From contig JAESUZ010003171.1 in the NCBI GenBank assembly GCA_017311185.1, positions 1,116,001 to 1,180,000 of the forward strand: 64,000 nt of DNA, read 5' to 3'. The notes under the pieces were generated by a model. It was not told the origin of the DNA. It was given only the letters and a program-made list of their open reading frames with translations, and did not search any database. Positions within the stretch are counted from its first letter, which is position 1, and each line of letters opens with the position of its first letter. This DNA comes from Proteles cristata cristata. Lineage: Eukaryota > Chordata > Mammalia > Carnivora > Hyaenidae. This document shows positions 56,141 through 64,000 of this stretch, in pieces. The position numbers were made by a program, and so were the translations under genes.

Positions 56141-57039
56141 CTTAAAATCCATCACAGCAGTGAAGTGGAAGACAGAGAAACAAGCAATGGTTAGAGGGCA
56201 GAAGGACAAGCTAGATGGAAAAGTTCCACTGGAAAAAAATGCAGAATCAAATAGATGGTCCAAGTTCTGAAGATCCTCAGAGATCAGTGAAAGTGTTCTC
56301 AGATCATGCAGTGCAGATCACAAGCAACAAAACACTCATTGTGGAAAGGGGTAGAGACTTGAGTTGGACAATAACCTCAGCTTCCCCCATTAGCTCACAT
56401 ATGATCTCAGCAAAGCTTCCTGGGCCTCAGTCTTCCCAAATGTCCCAGAAGGAAGGTAAACTGCATACTTCCTGCCATGCTAGTATAGCCCTGCCATTTA
56501 TTACTGTTTTGCAATGCAACAGGGCTCTGCTCTTCCTGAAAACATTCTTAGTGGCATTCATTCTCTAGTCCCCAATGACACTTTTCACTTCATCTTTGCC
56601 ATAAAGCTTTTATTTTCTTTTTGCCTTGATAATTGAAAATATCATATGATTCCCCATCTACTCCAAGTCCTACCTGAGCTCACTCATAAGCAAAATCATA
56701 AATTAAACCCACTCTACAACTTTCCTCCATTGTTCTTCAAAAAAAGAATCGTTCCTATCTAGGGTGAATATGCATCCATAGCTTCACAATGCGAACTTCC
56801 TTGGTTGTCTGTGGGGAAAGTGGAAGCAGAGGAAACGAGCCAAGGGCTCCTTAAGGTGGAAGCCAGAGCATGTTAAATCAGATATGACCTACCTTTGCAA
56901 TATGTCATTTCTGAATTTGTTTGCACATATTAGGAGAGAGATTTTCCCCATGTCATTTCACCAATAGCATGATCTCAGAAACCTGAGAAATGAAACAAAT
57001 ATTCGAAGGGCTCTCTGACTCTCTAAAACCCATTTGGTA
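56141..57039. other. Unassigned intergenic DNA
   Basis: No gene or clear repeat. A 117-codon open frame at 56215-56568 has no recognisable domain or splice context. Confidence 0.4.
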
Positions 57040-57215
57040 GGGCTCAATCTTTTCTCTGGGCTACCATGTATATACTTCAACTATTAACCTTATCAGGCTA
57101 ATGCAGTTACCTCTCTGTGCAAATATTTCAAGGACGGAGACCACATCTAAATCACTCTGTACTGTCAGTGCCTAACACAGTATATGGCACTGGGTGGGTG
57201 CCCAATAACTACTTG
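57040..57215 (+). mobile_element. L2 3'-end remnant
   Basis: GACGGAGACCACATCTAAAT, TCAGTGCCTAACACAGTATA, TGGCACTGGGTGGGTGCCCA and ATAACTACTTGTG match the L2 3' UTR order. Confidence 0.7.
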
Positions 57216-57389
57216 TGTAGGCACCCAATGAAAATGCAAATGAACAAACATGGCAAGCAGGTAATGTCCTAGTTTAATAGGTCACCAATGGCTATTTACA
57301 GATTCAAAGACATGTGCTATTGGATTGATTTCTGCCAAAGAGCTCATCTGTGTGCTTCACAATTATTCCTAAATAGTGTATGTGTAATA

Positions 57390-57605
57390 ATAAGAGCCAT
57401 GATTTGAGCTTCTCAGCATGCCAGATTGTGAGCTGTTAGCTCATTTAATTCACACAACCCTGTAGACACTATCATTATCTTCATTTTATAGAGGAGATAA
57501 CAGACACTAGGGGAACAAATATAACTTGTTCAAGGTTATTTTATGAGCCTGATTCTGAAAATCCAGAGCTATCTAACTCCAAATCTTGTGCTCTAAACCA
57601 CAATG
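57390..57605 (-). mobile_element. MIR
   Basis: Reverse-strand MIR: TTAGCTCATTTAATTCACAC, TTATCTTCATTTTATAGAGG, AACTTGTTCAAGGTTATTTT and CAAATCTTGTGCTCTAAACC. Confidence 0.8.
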
Positions 57606-59325
57606 ATACATGCCCCTCTAGAGGCAGCTTAACAGACTAGGTCAGTGTCCGAAAGTATGTTACTTCACAGAGGATTTTGTGTTGATGAATCAGAATAGCC
57701 TGTCAAAAGGTCACCAGCCCAGCATATAATCCAAAGTCTCTCACTGATTTGCTAGGTGACCAGGATAAAATGCTCACTTTTTGGATTTCAGGCTCCCTAT
57801 TTGCAAATAATGGGCATTAAACTCTGAAATCTCTTTTGAGAATATATTATGACTCTAACAGGCCATGTGTTTAAACACATTTTTTCTCTCTAACAGCTTT
57901 TTCTCATAGGCTGCATCTCCTGTCACCATTCCTTGCAAATGCAGACATACTTTTCAGCTTCAAAAAAGAAGACAACAGTAAAAACTTTGGGCTAAGTGGA
58001 GTATGAAAATGAACAGGAAAGGATTGTTAACTGAGTTTGACGCTGGAGGTGACATTGCTAATTTCGACCACCTCTTCTGTCTTTATGAAATGTACAGAAT
58101 GACAGAGTATCTGTCAAGGAGTGGCAGAATTCCCTGTCTTATCACAGATCTGTGCAAATTTAAAAGCTATGCAGAAGGTCAGTGAAAAAGAGGAAAAGGA
58201 AGGGTAATGTATGCCAAGTAATAATTGGAGCCAAAAAAGAAAGTTTAGTGGGTTTCTATGATGCAAAAGGAAGGAATCAGAAATATGAAATACTCATTTA
58301 AAAAATAAGATGTAACCTCCCCTTAGGTTTACTAAAATTTCAAAGTAATAGTAAAGAAGTGAATAGCACTGAAATTTACTAACGCAATTCTGGCTACTAT
58401 GATCAATCTTTTCCTATGCGAAAGTACTGTGCTGGGCAACGCTAGGAGGAATGTAGGGAAAATATCAGCTACAACCCATCCTCTGGGAGCTCACCATCTC
58501 ACAGCACAACAATCTCAAAACTTGAAACAAAAAAACCAACAATAAGAACAACAACAATTCATTGAATATAGGATACAATATTCCTAGACCCAGCACTGGA
58601 CCTGACAAAAAGTAAATATTGAAATAAGGATTGAATGGACATCTGTATAGTAACAATCCCAAGTGGTGAAGATGAGAGATGAGCTGGTCTAGACAGGTTT
58701 CACAAGGAAGATGAAATCACCATGGGCTTTCAAGGATGGGAAAGATTACAGATCAGTTGATCTTTAACACATTTAGATAAATATCTCCTACAATGTATGG
58801 CATCTTTAAAACCATGGTCAATAAAACCTAGAACTTTTCACCTCTCACTTGATATCCAAATTGTATCTAACTTGGGACAGTTTGAATGCAAATTACTATG
58901 AGCATGACTGGTCTATGAAAGCTAGGTAGGAAGAAGCAGAGGCAGATTTCCAAGTCACTTTTGGTTAGAAAGCTTTTACTACAGATTCTTTGTGGATGCT
59001 CCATAAATAGTTTTTCCTGAGGGAGTGAATGATTCTTTTCAAAATACAGTACTTCAAAGAGTTCCATACCAGATAATAGGCAAGAGTAGAGCCAGAATAA
59101 CTCCTTAGATTGGCCTCTCCCACCTATGCCCTCTCACTGGAGACTGCTGAAGCCCCCAGACCTAACTGTAGCAGAAGTCCAGCCAGAACTGCATATATAG
59201 CAGTGACTCCCAACATGGAGTCCCTTCTAAGAGTTATACAAATCAACCCTTCAATGGCAAGTCTGATTTCTCATAATTTTCAGCTAGGAGAAATCATTAA
59301 GCCCCTTAAATTAACTGGGAAGAGG
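57606..59325. other. Unassigned DNA with an L2 trace
   Basis: 58400-58530 (AAAGTACTGTGCTGGGCAAC, CCTCTGGGAGCTCACCATCT) looks like a minus-strand L2 3' end. Otherwise no gene or repeat. The 60-codon frame at 58003-58185 is unassigned. Confidence 0.45.
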
Positions 59326-59475
59326 GCTTCAAATTATTCCCTTTATTCTATCTGCTTCAGTTACTATATTTCTGAAATGGGAATAACAGAGCTGTTGGAG
59401 GGAACAATTATTAAAAGTGATTATGAAGAACTTTGCAACATAAAGTGCTTGTTAAAATTGAGAAGTACTCAATGT
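59326..59475 (+). mobile_element. MIR remnant
   Basis: ATTTCTGAAATGGGAATAAC, GAACTTTGCAACATAAAGTG and CTTGTTAAAATTGAGAAGTA correspond to the MIR 3' half. It overlaps a 139-codon open frame (59110-59529), which is therefore probably not a gene. Confidence 0.6.
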
Positions 59476-60235
59476 ACCCTTCCCAATTCCCCCCAGACCA
59501 TGAAAACCCCATTTGTAGAAATATCATAAGCTTGCCTAGACAGCAAGTATTTTGAAGCCTATGCTTCACCATTTAAATCTGTCATCTTGCAAAGTAGCTC
59601 ATTATTTTAGAAATATGAGCATTTTAAAGATGCTCCTGCAGTTCTCAATCATAAGTTTTCACTGCTTTTATTCAAAATAAGCCATCTTGAAATTCATCTC
59701 CAAATCTACATCTTTGTACATAGGTCTTAAATAGTAGGTATGTGTGTGCACATGTGTATATATTTTAAATGTGATGTCTAGGTGATATCTCTTTTAATTA
59801 TTCCTGCTAGAATGGTCTTTCTTCTTTAGAATTCCCATTTGGTTGAACAATAAGTGGGAGAACTCATTTTCTCATGTACACCTCATTGAAATGAGCTTTA
59901 GTGAGAAGTTAACTTGGCTAATTTGTTTGCTTTGCATAATTATAATAACCACTCTCTAAGTACTACTAGTGAGTAAGCACTAATATCCTAAAAGAACACC
60001 ACAGGTACTTTTTACAAATCCTTCCTTTCAGTCCAGGAATGTATTTGTGCTTCCTCCCCTATTACAGAGAGACAAAGGGATTCAGAGAAAGTCAAGTCCA
60101 GTTACAACCCCAAGTGTAAATAAAGTCAGACTTCCCTGTGAGACAGTAGCAGCATGTAGAAGCATAGAGATGGCAACACAGAGGACACATACTGAGTATG
60201 TAGAAGAGGCAGCACAAATAACGTATGAGTACTAG
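59476..60235. other. Unassigned intergenic DNA
   Basis: No gene or clear repeat recognised. Confidence 0.45.
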
Positions 60236-60443
60236 GGCTCTGGAATCAGACTGCCTGAGTGTTTGGCACCGAAACTTACGGCAAAGACTTGGAAACATTA
60301 ATTAATTTCCCTGGTACTCAATTTCCTCATCTCTAATGGAGGCAATATTAGTTCATACTTCAAATTTACGTTGTTAGGATCAAACGTGATAATAGGTACA
60401 GAGGGCTTATAAGAGTGCTTGACTTATAAGAAGTGCTCTAGAA
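60236..60443 (+). mobile_element. MIR
   Basis: Nearly complete MIR: GGCTCTGGAATCAGACTGCC, TCAATTTCCTCATCTCTAAT, GATCAAACGTGATAATAGGT and AGAGTGCTTGACTTATAAGA. Confidence 0.85.
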
Positions 60444-60649
60444 TGGCTAGCAAGTATGGATGGCATACATTTGGAGGGACCCCCGGGAGTCTGACAGAGG
60501 TCTGTCATAAGGAAGAGGGACTCCCTCTATGACCCTTTCTCAGGAAGGAGCTACAGGAAGAGCATCAAGCCAAGGCCACCCACCTGTGCCAAACTCCTCT
60601 CCCACCTCTGCACTCACAGAAGGTGGCAGGGAGATGGAGAAGGATTACT

Positions 60650-61095
60650 TGGGAGGCGGCCATTGTGCTCCTGGCTGGGCAGACCCCTAGAGGAATCACA
60701 TGCGCGTACCTGGTCACCACGCTCCTAGCTGGCTGGAACTCTAGAGGGAAGCCGAAGAGCTTAAAAGCTGGGAGATTTGCCCGCGAGTTTGTGTTTCGGG
60801 TGTCGAGACACATAAGGACCTGGTTTCCCTCTCTCCAGTGGGCTCTGTGCGCCCCGCAAGCAGACCCCCGCCCATGCTCACCAACCCGACCAGGAGGAGA
60901 AGGGAACAGAAATTCTGGCTCCACCCCCAGGGCTAGGCAAGAGGCTTGGAATTGCCCCAGAGGGGATCACCTGCGTGGTTGTGTCTAAGGCAACTTCAGT
61001 GGGGCTCGCGGACTAGGATTTGAAAACTAGGCCTGACCTGGGTTAAAGAGTGGAACCCACTTTGGCTGCGTCCCCGGTACAGGGAGTTTACACAC
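60650..61095 (+). promoter_or_regulatory. Probable L1 5' UTR promoter region
   Basis: CpG-dense segment (GGCGGCC, ATGCGCGT, CCCGCGAG, GCGCCCCGC) in an otherwise CpG-poor window. GGCGGCCATTGTG at 60655-60667 is close to the reverse complement of the YY1 consensus. Loosely similar blocks (CCCTAGAGGAATCACATGCG at about 60685 and CCCAGAGGGGATCACCTGCG at about 60956) may be degenerate repeated promoter units. Role inferred from position in the L1. Confidence 0.5.
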
Positions 61096-61235
61096 CCAAA
61101 AAAGCGAGTTGCAGCACTTGGTTCAAGAAGGAAGTGGAGCTCTGCTACTCTACTTCCCACAACCACCAAGGCAGAAGTCCCACCTGACACACTGGATCAC
61201 ACCATGCCCATCCCTGCTTGAGAGCTGCTCTCCAC

Positions 61236-61308
61236 TTTTTTTTTTCCTTTTTTCTTTTTTTTTTTTCTTTTGTTTTTGATGCTGGTTTTTTTTGTTTTTT
61301 CTTTTTTT
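61236..61308 (+). repeat. Poly-pyrimidine tract in the L1 5' UTR
   Basis: Nearly unbroken T with scattered C and G (TTTTTTTTTCCTTTTTTCTT and on), followed by TTTTTCCCAG, which would also serve as a splice acceptor. Confidence 0.7.
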
Positions 61309-62105
61309 CCCAGAACACTCACCTGATTGACTCTGGTCACCGGCTTGCTTAAGCAGTCACATTTAGTCCATTCTGTAGATGTAAATTCTACACCTAGCAA
61401 CCTTTTCATCGCTTTCTCTCAGGAGTAATTAGACTATACAGTTTCTCTGGATAACACCAGCATCCTTCTCTCACCTGTCCAACCATATGCCACCTTTAGC
61501 TCTTCGGAAAAATCCTCTTATCCTTCTGCTTGTTCATTCTATTTGCAATTTTCCCTCATCCCTGCCCTGTCTTCTCTCTCTTTCTCTGTGCTCTTGAACC
61601 AGCATCGCATATACCCGGCTATTTAATTGTAGCTGGAAATCCGGTTATATGATTTAAACCATTCTTAGTCCATCGGTTTTCTTCTTTTTTCCTTTTCTTT
61701 TCTTCTTTTTGACCTTTTTATGTATTTTTTTTATTTTATATTATTTGCCTTCCCTCCTCCATCTTTTCTCTTAACTTTTTCGTTTTACCTCATGGGTTGC
61801 ATGTTAGCTGGATTTGTCTGTGCGTTTGTGGGCCTCAGCTCCCTGTGCGTTTGTCTGTCTGTTGTCTTCTCCAGGGCTACCTAAAGAAACAAGCCAAAGT
61901 ACACACGGTGGAGAGTCCCAAATATCACTGCGAGTAGGAAAATAAAATAACCAAGGTCTAAACAACAGAGACCAAAAGATACATTTCAAAAAACACTCTC
62001 CAAAAGGAAAGGCAGTCAAAGAGTTTTCTTGGGTACAGCAGCGCTCTCAGGTGCAGAAAGCATAACAAGTCTTTAAAGCTAACAAGAGACAGAAAGGTAA
62101 CTAAA

Positions 62106-63006
62106 ATGATGAAACAAAAGAGCTCTCCTCCAAAGAAACTCCAAGAAGAAATGATAGCTAATGAACTCCTCAAAACAGATATAGCAGCATAACTGAACAA
62201 GATTTTTGAACGATAATGGGAAAATTAATAGCTGGGCTTGAAAAAAGCATAGGGACTTCAAAGAAACTATGGCTACAAGCAACATGGAGAATAGAAATTG
62301 GCATGATGAATTAAAAAAATGTGATAAATGAGACACATAATAAATTACAGACCTCCAATGCACAGACTGAAAAGGCAGAAAGGAGAATAAGTGATTTAGA
62401 AGACACCATTATAGAAAAACAGGAAATTGAGGGAAAAAAAGAGAAAAATTGATCCAGGAACAGGAAAGAAGAGTTCGAGACCTCAGCGATACGGTCAAAC
62501 GCAACAATATCTGTATCATAGGAATCCCAGAAGAGAAAGAGAGGGAAAGATGCTGAAGGAGTCTTGGAACAAATTATAGCAGAGAACTTCCCCAACCCGG
62601 GGAGAGATGTAAACGTTGAAATACAAGACACTCAGAGGACTCCCGTCAGATGTAATTTGAATCGATCTTCGCCACGGCATATCATAGTAAAAATGGCAAA
62701 ATATAAGAACAAAGAGAGAATTTTTAAAGCAGCTAGGGAGAAAAGGGCCCTATCATACAAAGGGAAACTTATCAGAGGAGTGACAGACCTATCTACTGAA
62801 ACTTGGCAGGCCAGAAAGGAATGGCAGGAGATCTTCAATGTGATGAACAGAAAAAGTATAAAGCCAAGAATCCTCTATCCAGCAAGCCTGTCACTCAAAA
62901 TAGAAGGAGAGATTAAAAAAAAAAAAACTTTCCAAAAAAACAGAAATTGAAAGAATTTGTCACCACTAAGCCAGCCCTACAAGAAATCCTGAGGGGGATG
63001 CTCTGA
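62106..63006 (+). pseudogene. L1 ORF1 (RNA-binding protein), decayed
   Basis: ORF1p is the trimeric RNA-binding protein of LINE-1. The likely start is ATGATGAAACAAAAGAGC at 62106. In that frame there are stops at 62190-62192 and 62214-62216, and further frameshifts. The C-terminal RRM/CTD is best seen at 62564-62950: SPRHIIVKMAKYKNKERIFK, AAREKRALSYKG and PRILYPASLS are typical conserved blocks. An A13 run (62914-62926) shifts the frame. The expected ending KPALQEILRGML lies in another frame, stopping at about 63006. Usual length is about 300-340 residues. Not functional. Confidence 0.85.
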
Positions 63007-63052
63007 AAGAAGGGTTGCAAGGAACAAAGATACCAGAGACACCACCACAAAC

Positions 63053-64000
63053 ATGAACCCCACAAAAGACAAAAAGACTCTAAACCCATATATTTCTTTT
63101 TTTTCTTTCTTTATTTTTTTATTTATTTCTAGGAGAGAAAGAGAAAGAGACAGCATGAGCAGGGGAGGGTCAGAGAGAGAGAGGGAGTCACAGACTCTGA
63201 AACAGGCTCCAGACTCTGAGCTGGCAGTCAGCACAACGCCCGAAGCGGGCCTCGAACCCGCGAACCACGACATCATGACCTGAGCGAAAGTCGGACGCTT
63301 GATCGACTAAGCCACCCGGGCGCCCCTAAACCCATATATTTCAATAATAACACTGAATGTAAATGGGCTGAATGCTCCAATCAAAAAACACAGGGTAGCA
63401 GAATGGATAAAAAAACAAAATCCATGTATATGCTATCTAAAAGAAACTCATCTTAGACTCGAAGATACCTTCAGATTAAAAGTAAAGGGATGGAGAAATA
63501 TACATCATGCTACTGGAAATCCAAAGAAAGCCAGAGTAGCTATAGTTATATCAGACAAACTGGACTTTAAACTAAAGACAATAACAAGACAAGAAGGGCA
63601 TTATATAATAATTACAGGGTCTACCCATCAGGAAGAACTAACAATCATAAATGTCTATGCACCAAATATGGGAGCACCTAAATACTTAAAACAATTAATC
63701 ACAAACAAAAACAAGCATATAGAGAAGAATGTGCTAATAGCAGGGGACTTTAATACTCCACTTACAGCAATGGATAGGTCAACCAGACAGAAAATCACTA
63801 AAGAAATAAGGACTTGAAAGACACACTGGACCAGATGGATCTGACAGATATATTTAGAACTCTACATCCTGAGGCCAGGGAATTTACTTTCTTCTCAAGT
63901 TCGCATGGCACATTCTCCAAGATAGATCACATACTGGGCCATAAAGCAGCCCTCAATAAATACAAAGAATTAAGATCCTACCATGCACACTGTCAGATCA
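63053..64000 (+). pseudogene. L1 ORF2 N-terminus (AP-like endonuclease), interrupted and partial
   Basis: ORF2p makes the target nick and reverse-transcribes L1 RNA. It starts at ATGAACCCCACAAAAGAC (63053), is cut after 63095 by a SINE and resumes at 63327. Endonuclease motifs are visible: LNVNGLNAPI (metal-site Asn), LKETHL (catalytic Glu), VYAPN, AGDFNTPL (Asp and Asn) and KIDHILGHKA (terminal Asp-His). One frameshift produces TGA at 63815-63817; the reading continues in another frame to the window end. The reverse transcriptase is outside the window. Confidence 0.9.
63096..63326 (-). mobile_element. CAN-SINE, young variant, inserted in L1 ORF2
   Basis: Reverse-strand copy: tail CTTTATTTTTTTATTTATTTCT on the left, head GGGCGCCC on the right, GAGCGAAAGTCGG and GCTGGCAGTCAGCAC blocks. 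A perfect 16-bp TSD, CTAAACCCATATATTT, at 63080-63095 and from 63326/63327. It sits 43 bp after the ORF2 start codon. Confidence 0.96.

Larger units (their letters stand above)
60650..64000 (+). mobile_element. L1 with 5' UTR, ORF1 and start of ORF2; runs off the window
   Basis: A plus-strand LINE-1 with a CpG-rich 5' UTR (about 60650-62105), ORF1 (62106-63006), a 46-bp gap and ORF2 from 63053 to the window edge. The start is inferred from the GGGAGGCGGCCATTGTG block, which resembles the YY1 site near the start of other mammalian L1 promoters. The TSD cannot be tested because the 3' end lies outside. ORF2 is well preserved, so the copy is relatively recent, but both ORFs are broken. A SINE (63096-63326) is inserted in it. 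Confidence 0.85.

Noticed and set aside
59110..59529. 139-codon plus-strand open frame
   Set aside because: Its second half is a MIR remnant; no domain, splice or promoter support.
60623..60988. 121-codon sense frame in the CpG-rich L1 5' UTR as a host gene
   Set aside because: It lies within the L1 5' region; GC-rich DNA gives long chance frames. The antisense frame is kept only as a weak finding.
62311..62631. 106-codon minus-strand open frame, Ser/Phe-rich
   Set aside because: Antisense shadow of the L1 ORF1 coiled-coil region.

Overview
This window looks like nuclear DNA from a carnivoran mammal, most likely a feliform (cat-side) species. The main evidence is about 30 tRNA-derived CAN-SINEs. 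They carry the carnivore head GGGGCGCCTGGGTGGCTCAG, an internal pol III B-box (GGTTCGAGCCC), a (TC)n stretch and an AATAAA/A-rich tail, and most are flanked by target-site duplications (TSDs) that can be read directly. The LINE-1 3' ends are also of carnivore type. I cannot fix the species. Four young SINE copies carry a sequence variant that I do not recognise as the usual domestic-cat consensus.

I found no convincing protein-coding gene, rRNA, tRNA or CRISPR. The DNA is AT-rich, CpG-poor and built of layered transposon insertions, so it reads as intergenic or long-intron sequence. The longer open frames lie in L1 ORF1/ORF2 remnants, SINE (TC)n tails, L2/MIR remnants or unassigned DNA. One 116-bp GC-rich segment with good splice signals (40502-40617) is the best unexplained candidate exon.

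Layout. 0-5.6 kb: unique DNA, a head-to-head SINE pair (1457-1964) and an L1 3' end split by a SINE. 5.6-13.3 kb: one old plus-strand L1 spanning ORF1 to the 3' UTR, interrupted by at least three younger L1 pieces and two SINEs. 13.3-17.1 kb: repeat-poor DNA. 17.1-22.8 kb: a second head-to-head SINE pair, minus-strand L1, L1/HAL1 pieces and a MaLR-like LTR. 22.9-24.6 kb: repeat-free DNA with TAAT-rich motifs. 24.9-26.4 kb: one old SINE holding two different solo LTRs 29 bp apart. 26.6-46.2 kb: scattered SINEs, L1/HAL1, MIR, L2 and MaLR. 47.3-51.0 kb: HAL1-like sequence, then an L1 3' end into which a 1.1-kb class II retroviral element inserted (6-bp TSD AATCAG); it contains an env fragment. 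51-60 kb: repeat-poor DNA with ancient MIR/L2. About 60.65 kb to the right edge: the 5' end of a rather young L1, with a CpG-rich 5' UTR, decayed ORF1 and the start of ORF2 (endonuclease), interrupted by a young SINE.

Nothing here forms a pathway. The content of interest is the insertion history, one unusual retroviral relic, possible regulatory islands and the candidate exon. All family names come from recognising consensus features by eye; no database search was run.
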